Below, piece by piece: positions 34,869-45,669 of a stretch of DNA of 64,000 bases. This DNA is from Liriodendron chinense (taxonomy: Eukaryota > Streptophyta > Magnoliopsida > Magnoliales > Magnoliaceae), in the NCBI GenBank assembly GCA_003013855.2, contig ML058589.1, positions 124,001 through 188,000 on the forward strand, written 5' to 3'. Position 1 is the stretch's first letter. Each line of letters starts with the position of its first letter. The notes under the pieces were generated by a model. That model ran no database searches and was not told the origin of the DNA. It saw only the letters and a program-made list of their open reading frames with translations. Made by a program: the position numbers and the translations under genes.

Positions 34869-35589
34869 TGATGTAGGAGAAGAACCCCATGATCAAGGGG
34901 ATAGACAGAAGAAAAACAAGAGAAAACTAAGGAATTTCATATTTTGGAGTTTCAACCCAAACAGGAAATTGTTATTCCCGTTTTTTACTTTCGGCCCAAT
35001 TCTTGGGGCCCATCTTGATCATTTATGATGATCCGTTCCGTCTATTTTGTAGAGCTGCTTGACGCCGAGAAAACTCAACAAGTTTCACGTCGATTCGAGT
35101 TACGGATTGATCGTGGCGTCCAAAATGGTACGAACTGTTCAAAAAGTTCCGAATTCCGCTCACTGAAACTGGAGATGGTCCAGGTGGCCCACTACTACTG
35201 ATATGGAGAATCTAAGCCGACCATCTTGAAGAGTACGTCGATATAAAAAAAACCACAAAGTTTCGTGGCAATCAGATATGTGGATTGTTCGTATCAGCGG
35301 AAGGAAGACGGCGATGGCGTTATACAGTTTGCGCAGATTTTTCAATTTCTTTTCTAATTGTACTAGGATTCTTTTCTTCCTTTACAAGTTAGTAATAAGT
35401 ACGAATTTAGGATTTAGTTTATTATTTAAAGCAAAGTAATTATGTTTATTTGATTATTCATTCAATTATCAATAAATCAATTATTTGGAATTTATTTCCT
35501 TTTATTTTTTCCTTTATTTTCTTCTCGTGGATTCGAGAACACTCGGTTAGGGAGACGGTGATCGACCTACCACGTATCCCCCTACATCA
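34869..35589 (+). repeat. 5' LTR of the young gag element
   Basis: Ends 'cctacatca' one base before the primer site. Lacks 27 bp (around 'cgtggatcatgcacc') present in the 3' copy. Otherwise nearly identical to it. Confidence 0.92.
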
Positions 35590-35620
35590 TTGGTATCAGA
35601 GCGAGGCTTTCCCTCTGGTG

Positions 35621-36839
35621 ATGGCTTTTAATGGTGGCTACGGCAAAAATCCTATGGACGGTGCTCCAGGGATCCATCCTCTCAAAGTGGCGACTTTCGG
35701 GGCGACGCTTGAGACACTCCAGCGGAAGAATCATCAAGCTATGCAAGGTCTGCAAGCTGGGTTCGACCGTAAATCAAAATATCAAAAGAGTATGCTCGTG
35801 TATGGCGAAAAATTTGTAGATTGGACGAGCCAGATCTACACAGAGGTTGATCTTCCTCACTTCAATGGCTTGGGTCGCATCGATGACTGGCTATGTGACG
35901 TTGAGCGCCTCTTCGAAATCACGCAGATGCCTGAAGAGAAGAAGGTTTCGTACGTTAGCCTCAAGTTGAAGAGTACTGCGTCAGTTTGGTGGGAATATCT
36001 CCAGCGCGATCGAAAGCGTGCGATGAAGGCCCAATACGCTCGTGGCCGCGGATCAAGCGCAGGCTGCTAGAACGATTTACGTACAAGGGTTTTGAAATTC
36101 AGGCCTCTATCCCCATCAGAAGTGTGCATGATATACCTGTAGAAATGAAGGACCATCACCCACGAGAGGGTCCTCTCGAAGCTTTTGAGGTGGAGGTCAT
36201 TCATCCAGATACGGGAATCCTTCTCCAAGATTTTGAAGAGGATGTCATTCATCCAGATATGAGAATCCTTCTCCAAGATTTTGAAGAGGATGTCATTCAT
36301 GCAGACACCGAAGCCCCTCTCGAAGGACCTACTGAATCAGTAGAGGTAAGAGCTATGGAGGAAGAGAAAGAGGTAGCACCCACCATCGACTCAGAAAATA
36401 TTCAAGGTTTTGAGAAGATAAAGGAAGATGATATCCTAGAAGTAGTGAACAAGGAAAAGGATCATGTTGTCATTCCAAAAGTTGTAGATCTCGTTACGCT
36501 GGAATCCATAAACATCTTAGAAGAAGCCGTGCCAACAATACAAGAGATTGAGACGATTGTGGACGCTGAATTCTTTGATGATCTGTGTTCAATGCAAGAG
36601 GTTAGCCTCCATCAGATTGAGCCCATCTTTGGCAGCACGAATGGTATGGCAATGCCGTTTGCAATTTTTCCTATTAATATTGAGACGAAGTATGATGCGG
36701 ATGATGCGCCATATCTCCTATACGAAGTAGGACAAAAGCTGAGAAAGAATCGAAGGTGCCGACCTCTAAGGTTGAAATTGAATCGTGTCTCTAGCTTGAA
36801 GCAAAACTCGAGGTCGAGTTTTCTCCAGGTAGAGGAGAA
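35621..36839 (+). pseudogene. Gypsy gag domain with acidic tail, two frameshifts
   Basis: ATG at 35621 (MAFNGGYGKNPMDGAP) leads into a Gypsy gag core (DLPHFNGLGRIDDWLCDVE, SLKLKSTASVWWEYLQRDR). A one-base indel near 36020 moves the frame to GPIRSWPRIKRRLLERFTY. The chain then continues as about 230 mostly acidic residues that match nothing I know. These include 2.4 tandem copies of a 16-residue unit (HPDTGILLQDFEEDVI) and end with an LLYEVGQKL segment. A second frame change near 36740 is suggested because an alternative frame gives LEAKLEVEFSP up to the polypurine tract, resembling the coding end of the related element at the right edge. The gag half would be structural; the role of the acidic part is unknown. 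Confidence 0.8.
36196..36313 (+). repeat. 48-bp tandem repeat in the acidic ORF
   Basis: Units at 36196-36243 and 36244-36291 differ at two bases, and a partial third follows. 48 bp keeps frame, so it expands the protein by 16 residues per unit. Confidence 0.9.
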
Positions 36840-37587
36840 TGATGTAGGAGAAGAACCCCATGATCAAGGGCGTGGATCATGCACCTTCCTGCGGGAGATA
36901 GACAGGAAGAAAAACAAGAGAAAACTAAGGAATTTCATATTTTGGAGTTTCAACCCAAACAGGAAATTGTTATTCCCGTTTTTGACTTTCGGCCCAATTC
37001 TTGGGGCCCATCTTGATCATTTATGATGATCCGTTCCGTCTATTTTGTAGAGTTGCTCGACGCCGAGAAAACGCAACAAGTTTCACGTCGATTCGAGTTA
37101 CGGATTGATCGTGGCGTCCAAAATAGTACGAACTGTTCAAAAAGTTCCGAATTCCTCTCACTGAAACTGGAGATGGTCCAGGTGGCCCACTACTACTGAT
37201 ATGGAGAATCTAAGCCGACCATCTTGAAGAGTACGTCGATATAAAAAAAACCACAAAGTTTCGTGGCAATCAGATATGTGGATTGTTCGTATCAGCGGAA
37301 GGAAGACGGCGATGGCGTTATACAGTTTGCGCAGATTTTTCAATTTCTTTTCTAATTGTATTAGGATTCTTTTCTTCCTTTGCAAGTTAGTACTAAGTAC
37401 GAATTTAGGATTTAGTTTATTATTTAAAGCAAAGTAATTATGTTTATTTGATTATTCATTCAATTATCAATAAATCAATTATTCGGAATTTATTTCCTTT
37501 TATTTTTTCCTTTATTTTCTTCTCGTGGATTCGAGAACGCTCGGTTAGGGAGACGGTGATCGACCTACCACATATCCCCCTGCGTCT
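36840..37587 (+). repeat. 3' LTR of the young gag element
   Basis: Full-length copy (748 bp). Ends 'ctgcgtct', so the expected terminal CA has mutated. Followed by CAATT. Confidence 0.92.
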
Positions 37588-37592
37588 CAATT

Positions 37593-40127
37593 TTATTAAA
37601 AAACTTGGCTAAAGTTTTTTGGCCATGCAGTTTTTTAGTAGTGTGGTCAACTTGATCAACTGAATGAAATTCCTGCCAGACCGTCGAAATAGTAAAGCCA
37701 GTTCGATGGATGGCTACGATAGCATGCCCATTCACCACTTTGGCTCATATGGTTGCGTGTAGGTGAGATGCCTTGCTGATGCGCGTGGAGCATGGATCCT
37801 CTGGTCCCGTTCTTAAAACATCATCTCAGGCATAGTCATGTGGGTGGGCCACAGACCATTTGAACAGCTCCATTGCACCAGGTCAGCATCACAGAGTCAG
37901 AAAAATATGCAGACCACAGCTTTATTTTGGGCTAGATGGGCCACACGATTTTGTTTGATTAAGATAATGCAAAGAAAAATCGAAAAGCCGAATCACTCTC
38001 AGCCACATGATAATAGACCATTTTTAAGTTTTGGTATCTCATTGACCGTACACAGTGTACATATTTGCCAATCTGGACTATTCAATTCACGGATCCCATT
38101 GTCGATTGAAAATGGGTCCAAATTAGAACTGATCTAACCATCTTCATCATCCTATTTTTTTCTACTTGAATTTAAACCGTTGATGTTTTATTTCCATTTA
38201 TCCATTTGATATCCACCAATTGGATCATAGGGACAGTTCCAGTAATTATTGCATTACAATCCTCTAATGCATTCAAACGCAGCCTAAGCATCTTTCCCCG
38301 GACCATGGATGTGGTCACTTGCAATTTGGTGGACACCCAAACATGTCTCTTTGGTCACAGAATCCAGATTCTAGAGAAAATCCAGATTCCAGTGTTAGAA
38401 TCCAAAATTGCAGAAACTGGACTGGAAACCAGGTTCCTTCCGGAACTTGTTGTTAATTTGTTGAAAATTGTGTAATCCAACCATTGCTTGCGACATGACT
38501 CACTTGGGCTTCAGATCCACCTAAGAACTTGACCCCTAGCCTAGAGTAGTCCCACAAGACAGATGGCCAGGTTGGATGGCAAATAAACATTACAATGGGC
38601 CCTAGGAATTTTTTAATGGTGGACGTTCAATCAACACCTTTTTCCTGTGGTGTGGTCCACTTGAGATTTAGATATGCCTCATGTTTTTGTCTAATGCCCT
38701 TAATTGAGCTCTCAAAACGGATGGACTGCTTGGATATAAAAGCATACATCATAGATGTAACGCATACATGGAGGTGTCGACACTCATTTCTGTCTCGTTT
38801 CAAACGGACCCCACACCGTTTCCACTAATCCCAATTCCAGCTAGATTTCCAGATGGAATCATCTTTGGCTGGAACTTGCCACCAAACACATAAGTTAAAA
38901 CTGGATTTCGCTGGAATCCAGTTTTTAACATGGAAACGGATTTCCATATGCCAACCAAACAGGCCCTAATTGCTTTTATCTCCCACTCCCAGTATGCCTT
39001 TGTGTATGCCATATGGACTGGATTGGATATGGAAATCCAACAAACGGTAGATCTCAGCTTAAATTAATAAATTAAAAACTTTGTCGTTGCATCGGGACAA
39101 TTGGATGGTCCAATTAATTGTTGTACTCAGATTGTCCACTGGGCCTTCTTTAAGTTGTGGCCTTCTTTTTCAATTATACATCCAATGATGAGCCCCTAAT
39201 AGAGATTTTTTTTTTACACACACAAACCATATGATCAATAGTACTCAAACCCATGACCTCCATGCTGAAACCAACAGGGTCTACCCGTGACCATAGTGCT
39301 GAAACCAACAGGCTCTACCACTTAGCCATGAGTAGGGACCCACTGAGCCTATCATCCATTTGATAGGCTATTGATCGACTGGCTAGAATTGTCTGGCTTG
39401 TGTTCTTTGCACTTATAGTGCTCTGGATCAATCTTTGGTCCATATGGTCAGTAACTAAGCATCATTTTCGGAAGATATAGAACATCCATCTGGCGGCCCA
39501 CAACATCACCTCAGCCCAAGAAATTGCACCACGCTATTGATCCACAAACAAATGATCACAGGCTAAAAAGAAAAAAAAAATGATGAAAATGATCAGGGAC
39601 TGGGTAAAAATGCAATTCCCAGGTACCTGCAGGTGTCCAATTGACACAACTTTTGGTCCAGGGCTCATATATAGTACAGACCAGAATTAGATGTATGGTC
39701 CTGATTGTGTTTTTCTCCGTCAGATGCCTTGACACATAGCAAAAAAAATTCTCAACTTTTAATTGACTGCCATCATGTCATCTAATTAAGCGTTATTCCA
39801 ATTGATTGGAGTCCACTATACGAGGCATGCTCAGCACAGGATTCATTATAAGGCCCCACTAGAAAGAAATGCCATCCACACCAACCTAAAACAACCCTCG
39901 GCCTTTTTTCTAAGTTTGGGACCAACAATAAGAGTCAAGGCTCCCAGTGGGTGAGTTCACAGATAATTCCCAATGCTACTCATTAAGGAAAAGAAAATAT
40001 ATCAAAACAAAGTGACACTTGGGTTTCAATCAAAAGATTCAAAACAAGGGAAAATGAAGTCCTTGTTAAGATGAAACTCTTAAATTTTCATGAGAGAGAG
40101 AGAGAGAGAGATTCCAAGGATGCAAAC
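37593..40127. other. Promoter-proximal part of intron 1; no gene recognised
   Basis: Contains partial foldback-family text (38600-38830, 'gtggtgtggtccacttgag' and 'aaaacggatggac') and 'aaccaaacaggccctaa' near 38955. A (GA)10 run at 40091-40110 is close to the exon 1 donor. No exon or RNA gene seen. Confidence 0.5.
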
Positions 40128-40266
40128 CTTCAGATGGGTCTGTTGTAGCATTAGTTATGGCTTGAGCTTTGCATCTCTCCACCAAACAAAAGAGGTGCAT
40201 GCACCAGAAGCAAAAGGCAAGCAGTGTGTGAGATGGAGATTTTGGCATGGATGATCCTTTCATCAT
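40128..40266 (-). CDS. LRR receptor-like kinase (LRR-VIII-2 type), exon 1 (signal peptide)
   Basis: Starts at the ATG at 40266 (MMKGSSMPKSPSHTLLAFCF). It has a hydrophobic core at residues 14-29, a likely cleavage near residue 35 (RCKAQ) and then AITNATTDPSE. The ATTDPxE ending, followed by an intron in phase 1 and V-xALNxIF in the next exon, is the signature of plant LRR-VIII-2 kinases. Donor GAAG|GTTTGC. An upstream in-frame ATG at 40371 is rejected because it would precede the TATA-like boxes and adds 35 residues before the signal peptide. The ATG at 40248 is an alternative start. The rest of the protein begins 25 kb away at 14963. Confidence 0.85.
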
Positions 40267-40316
40267 TCCAGGGACGGGAGGTGTACTGTAGCTATAGAAC
40301 TTAAAATCCCAGAATC

Positions 40317-40347
40317 CTATAAATAGATGGGTTTCTCTATTTAATAC
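40317..40347 (-). promoter_or_regulatory. Candidate core promoter of the receptor kinase gene
   Basis: Two TATA-like boxes read toward the gene: TATTAAATAG at about 40338-40347 and CTATTTATAG at 40317-40326. The ATG at 40266 lies 50-80 bp downstream, a short leader. The second box is also a good TATA box on the other strand (CTATAAATAG), so direction is not proven. Confidence 0.45.
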
Positions 40348-40728
40348 AAGAGTTCCCACCCATAATATCATTTTTCTAACCCCTACTACTGTGTCAGAAC
40401 AATTCTACTTGCAGTGAGCACAGTGAATGCAAGCTAAAAACGCAATAGGTGACTTCTTTCAAGACAAGTTGTAGAAGTAAGCTGACCTTATTCCTTAGGA
40501 CGTAAGGATACCCACATTGAATGGCTTTAGTGGTGTTGGCAGGACAGCTCCTTCAGCCGATTATTTAGTAGCTTGTAGTTGTATCCTTTTCCTAATTGAC
40601 CTGGCAAACTCTTAACTCCAGCTGTTTATTTACTAGCTGGTAGTAGTATCCTTTTCTTATTTGAGCGCGTGAACTCTAGTTTAATTACTCTTCCATAACT
40701 CCATTTATGTGGCCATCTTACTAGCTGT

Positions 40729-41208
40729 TAGAGTTGGGCACAAACCAAGCCAGCTTGAAAGCCCGACTCAGATTGGATTGAAAAAGATCAGCTCAGATTG
40801 GTTCAAATAGAAATTCAAACCAAACCAAGCCTCGAAGTCAATCTCGATTGAAAAAACAAACCAAGCTCAAATTAGGATAGTACCAGCTCGGCTCAGTTTG
40901 CTTCAACTCGTAAATTGTAAGCACAATGTTTCCTATGGTGTGATCCACGTGAGCTTTGGATATGATTCCATTTTGGGATCATGTCCCAAAACAATATGTA
41001 AAAACAAATGGATGGCATGGATAATACATATACATGACGACATGGATAATACATAGTACATATACATGAATGTACACTTGTTTTCTTGCACTTGTAAAAT
41101 TATGCTTGTGTACTTTTGTTTGAAAAAGGATCTTACATGTTTATTATGAAGTTACACTCCTTCGGAGGGATGTTAAACATCATGGAGTAAGACACTTTTG
41201 TATGTGTG

Positions 41209-41287
<79 letters not shown>

Positions 41288-41558
41288 CTTTTCTAAATTT
41301 TTAAATTCTTTTCTATTTAAACAAATAAAATAAAATAAAAAAGAGCCACCGCCTGTTTGAACTCGGCCTAGCCCAGTTTGAAATATTTGGCCAAACTGAT
41401 CTCAGTTCAAACCAGATTTTTTTGGAGCAAACTAAACTCGGGCTGCATAGGTTGGCCCGAAACCCAAGCTGGGCCAATCCACAAATTGGAGTGGCACAAA
41501 AACAAGCCAAACCAAACTAAGGCTAACAGTGCCCAGCTTAGATTGTTGCCCACCTCTT
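40729..41558. mobile_element. Probable hAT-type element carrying a TA microsatellite
   Basis: Ends TAGAGTTGGGCAC on the left and GTTGCCCACCTCTT on the right, a matching inverted pair. The interior alternates 'aaaccaagcc/gctcggctcag' text like the other AGCTCG-rich elements. No 8-bp flank duplication was found, so boundaries are approximate. Confidence 0.5.
41203..41283. repeat. Compound microsatellite (TG)n-TC-(TA)n
   Basis: Same architecture as 169-266; lies inside the hAT-like element. Confidence 0.96.
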
Positions 41559-41872
41559 TGATTTGACTAAGAGAGTCCACTAGACCACGAAATAACTAAG
41601 GGCTCATTTGGCATTTCTACTCTAAGAGGGTGTTTGGCATCTCTACAAATAAAAGCTTATTTCTATATATAAAAAAAAAAAAAAAGCTTTTAGACTGTTT
41701 GGCAGAAGTTTCATTAAGTGCTTATTTGTTTAGAAAGTACCAAATAAGCTTTGATATAATAAGTTGAGGAGGGGTTATTTTTTAAAACGGAGTATATTTG
41801 GCTAAAGTGGGTTAACAATTTGGCAAGTAATTCCCATCTTAGCATTTTCTCTTCTCTTTACCATTTCTTCAA

Positions 41873-42505
41873 GGTAGGCCCATATGATGAATGGTCTAGC
41901 TCAAAGGTGGGCCTACATAATGCACGGTCACATCAAATGTGAGCCCCACATGATGGATGACCTAGTTCAAAGTGTGGCCCCGTATGATGAACTATTCACA
42001 TCAAGTAGACCCTACTTGATGGATCGTCCGCATCAAAGGTTGGACCCACATGATGGATGCTAGACATTGAATGTGGGACCACATGGTGGAAGGTTGACAT
42101 TAAAGGTGGGCCCACATGATGAACGACCCATATTGAAGGTTGGGCCCCACATAACGACGGTCCATAGCAAAGGTGGGACCTACAAGATGGATGGTGGACA
42201 TCAAAGGTGGGTCTCACATGATGGACTATCCACATCAAGTGGGCCCCACATGATAGATGGTCCACAACAAAGTTGGGACCCACATGATGGATGGTGGACA
42301 TCAAAGATGGGCCTCTCGTGATGAACTATTTATATTGAAGTAAGCCCCACATCAAGGTGGGCCCACATAATGAAAGGTTCACATCAAAGGTGGGCCCCAC
42401 ATATCAAAGTGTTGCCCAACATGACGGCGAGAGGTGGGACCCCACCTGATGAATGATGGCCATTGAAGGTGGGTCATATGATGGCCGGTTCATATCACAG
42501 ATGGC
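41873..42505. repeat. Minisatellite, about 36-bp unit (GTGGGCCCACATGATGGATGG-type)
   Basis: About 17 degenerate units of the form 'gtgggncccacatgatggat' + 'ggtccacatcaaag'. Unit length drifts between about 30 and 38 bp. The frames crossing it with His/Gly/Pro/Val periodicity (41996-42304 and 42067-42321) are not genes. Confidence 0.9.
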
Positions 42506-43041
42506 CGGTTGTTTGCAATTAATCTTATGTTTGCAAATAGCATGGGAAAAAATGATTGCAAATTAGATGATTAATTGCCATGAAGATTGCAAATTAATGG
42601 ACGGTTGAAGAAATGAAAATATCGGGCAGCAACAGCCATGATGTGGAATTCTCAGTCTACTCGCACGCATGAGTTGTAATAAGAGCTTCGCGTGAAGTAC
42701 GTCCTGCTGCTGCTGCGAACATTTCATGGACGAGAAAAAAAGAAAAGAAAAAAGGAAAAAGAAAAAAAGATTTGTCCGCTCATCAGATGCGCTACAATAC
42801 ACTATTACAGTATTCACATTTGGTCTTTTTTTTAACCATCCATTTTTAGATACAAGTGTTTCGGGCCTGATTAGTGGGCCCAGTAATGGCCTGGATCATA
42901 CACGCTGCGTTCACACGTGTTTCATGAAGCCGCTTGGCATATCTCACGTGAGCGTGCATGCTTTCTCTTACCCTGTCATACTACCAGGTAAACCTTCTAC
43001 ACCGAGAACGTGGACCCAAAGTTCTGTCAATACGACCTCTG
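42506..43041. other. No gene recognised
   Basis: Short A-rich tract at 42730-42765 and no coding pattern on either strand. Confidence 0.5.
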
Positions 43042-43420
43042 GAGAAAAGTTTTGCTACACCCACGAGTTAGCTACGCTAGTTACACCGGGTGTAGAAATC
43101 ACCCCACCATGATGTATGTGTTGTATCCACTCCGTCCATCCATTTGACGAGATCATTTTGAGGCATGAAACCAAAAATGAGGCAGATTCAAAGCTCAAGT
43201 GGACCCCAAGAATTTTTTAATGGTTAGCGTCCAATGCCCACTATTTTCTGTGCTGCGTCCACTTGTTCTTTGGATCTACCTCATCTTTGGTTTCATGGCC
43301 TAAAATGATCTCTTCAAATGGATGGACGGAGTGGATACAACACATACATCATGGTGGGGTGATTTCTACACCCGGTGTAGCTAGTGTAGCTAACTCGTGG
43401 GTGTACCAAAAAAATTTCTC
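43042..43420. mobile_element. Foldback MITE, near-perfect hairpin
   Basis: Arms of about 165 bp: left 'ctacacccacgagttagcta', right its inverse ending 'taactcgtgggtgta', extending outward to GAGAAA/TTTCTC. The arms contain 'tgtatccactccgtccatcc' and its inverse. Only about 45 bp of unpaired centre. A second copy is at 60559-60906. Confidence 0.88.
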
Positions 43421-43489
43421 GTGTACAGACTTACGGACGTAGATTGCAGGACGCGGGATTAGGTGCTACCGGCGCCTGTTCCAAGCTCG

Positions 43490-43963
43490 GGACAGGCTGG
43501 GCTCCCAGGGGCCTCCGTGATGTATGGATTTCATCCACACCGTCCATTCATTTTTTTCAAATCATTTTAGATTTTGAGCCCTAAAATAATTAAGATCCAA
43601 GGGTCAAGTGGACCATACAGTGAGGATTAAATTCCTGTCGTTGAAAATTTATTAGGGACCACAGAAGTTTTGGATAACCATGTGTATATATGAACATGTC
43701 AACAAGTAATTGGGTGGAAAAGAAACAACTTCGTGGACCCTAAGAAGGGTTCACTCAGCCGGATGACAATCCTAACTCCACGTAACCGGATGTTGATGGG
43801 GTTCTGCTATGTCAACGTAGATGTGTACTACGGGGACCCAAGCTCTTGGCAGCAACTTCCTAAGTCGGGAATCTAAGTGGGGTTCTCTGCGATATTTGAG
43901 GGCGTGGTCCTAAAAATAAATAAGATAGAATTCCAGGTGAACCACAAAAGCAGGAGTCAGAGG
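43490..43963. mobile_element. Left part of a foldback element split by the Copia insertion
   Basis: 'gtgatgtatggatttcatcc' and 'caccgtccattcattttttt' open an arm whose inverse ('ataacatagatatacaatgc' and 'catacatcaaggtgggccc') lies beyond the Copia element, ending near 51190. AGAGG at 43959-43963 is the target duplication. Confidence 0.65.
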
Positions 43964-45124
43964 CGTTGAGAAATTTCTAATCGTATAAAATAAATTAATT
44001 GAGAAAATCGAGAAATAAGAACAGGCTGAAGCACATGAAAAAATACGCTGTCTTTAAAGCATAAATCGCCCCTACTCAAATTATTTTGAGTCTGCTGATA
44101 GATTGCAGGCGGATCGCTTCCAGGATATGACGAGCCTTATGTGGCTCTCCATTCAACAAGAAACGAAGGAACCACTATAGAACTCAGTAACACTGTCTGA
44201 CAGATGAAGAAAAAGAAAAAGAGAGAAAGTATGGCAGTCTTCTCCTTGCAGCAACAAACTACTACACTGGTCTAAGTGGCTTGGTTTGTATCAACCAAAC
44301 CAAGATGCTAATAAACTCAGATGGTGCTGGTTCAGTATTTGAGGTTGTGATTGCTGTTGTTGTGTTGGAATGAACCAGACCTGTCCGGTTTATATAGGCA
44401 AGGGTGGCTAGCAGTTTTGGTCTAGAGCCATAATGGCAGTAGCCGTTTTCTGGCTGTTGTGAGAAACTAGCCGTTTATGGCAGTTTCTGACTATTGTGCA
44501 TGTGGGAGTTACACACCTGCATGCTGGTTGTTTACACTCAATGGCTAGCCGTTTCTAACTGTTGGGCTAGCCACATGCAGCTGTTACTGCATGGTCTAGA
44601 CTGTTACTGCATGAGCAGTTACACAGGTCCCTCTAATTAGCCCTGTAGCTCTCTATAAAAAGCAGAGAGGTCTCTCTGTCAGACCTCCCACCCACAGCAC
44701 ATCCTCTGTTCCGAACCCAACTACCTGACCTACTACCTAGCCTCTGTCGCACCGCGACTTGCACCAATCTCGCTCCGGTCCGCGAGGTCGCGACCATCTG
44801 CAACACGATGCGCACGTGCGAAGTGCCAAGTGCGCCACTAGCGCCTCTACAACCACACTGTCTCATGTGCCCACGCCCTCGCACTTAGCCCGTGCCCGTG
44901 CCCGTGCCCGTGCCCGAGCCCGAGACTGAGCCCCTGCCCGTGCGCATGTGTGTCCCCATGTGCGTGCGCAGCCACCATTCTCCCTCTCTTCTACCATAAA
45001 TAAGTAAGGTGCACAAAACCCTACTTATAAAGAGGTAAAAACTCTTTCTCCCATCTGATATGGGACAAAAACCAAAAGTAATTTTTTTTCTCTTGAAATT
45101 GTTTTCAAACAAACTTTTTCAACA
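43964..45124 (-). repeat. 3' LTR of the 43964-50831 Copia element
   Basis: About 1.16 kb. Contains a hexamer array of GCCCGT at about 44890-44945 that differs from the corresponding array in the partner. Confidence 0.93.
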
Positions 45125-45669
45125 ATCCCCCACTTGTTTTAAAATAATTTAAAACAGGAAAAATGATGTCTGTCAGAGTATAAAAGATTATATGCATAAA
45201 GAAAGATATCTTTCGATTTGAATCCTTCCTTAGTGTAAGTATTTCAAAGGCCTATCGAAATTACTGGTAGCCGCAGCTTTGAACCAGTTATTCTTAGATA
45301 ACAGGACCAAAAATACTACACACATACTTTCTAAGTGTTATTTGAGTTCCCGCAATTCTTGCTTAGCACATTTAATGACCTTGTGCTTATCCTGTTTCAT
45401 GAACGATTCCGAGAAAACTCTCATTCTCATGAGAGGTGGCACCACCTCTATGTTCATATAGGTGAAGTCATTTTAGTGTCTCCGTTACTTTTAGACACTT
45501 GTCCTTAAGACTGGACTACATTAAGAGTTTATGAGACTCAACCCTCTTTCTGTAACGGCTAGCATTATAATCTCGAATGAGGTATATATTTATAATTTAT
45601 TGCTGAAACTTTTCACGTATCAGTGACTTGTTTTTACCCGTTGAACCCTTATTTAGAGATTTTCTAATT

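Larger units (their letters stand above)
34869..37587 (+). mobile_element. Young non-autonomous Gypsy-type gag element
   Basis: LTRs at 34869-35589 and 36840-37587 both start TGATGTAGGAG. They differ mainly by one 27-bp deletion in the left copy plus scattered substitutions. Perfect 5-bp flanks CAATT at 34864-34868 and 37588-37592. Primer site TGGTATCAGAGC at 35591-35602 and polypurine tract GGTAGAGGAGAA at 36828-36839. The 1,250-bp interior holds a gag N-terminal domain fused to an acidic tail and no pol. It is the least diverged element in the window. Confidence 0.9.
14964..40127 (-). other. Intron 1 of the LRR receptor-like kinase gene, about 25.2 kb
   Basis: Bounded by the donor GAAG|GTTTGC at 40127 and the acceptor CCAG at 14964. 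It contains at least five independent retrotransposon insertions, some nested, plus foldback elements. No other exon of the gene was recognised inside it. The assignment rests on phase and on the family's known exon break (DPSE|V-ALN). A transcript would prove it. Confidence 0.72.

Noticed and set aside
36067..36300. Minus-strand repeat protein frame
   Set aside because: Antisense shadow of the 48-bp in-frame repeat in the gag element.
40267..40371. Upstream ATG at 40371 as start of the receptor kinase
   Set aside because: It lies upstream of the TATA-like boxes and would put 35 residues before a normal signal peptide; the ATG at 40266 fits better.
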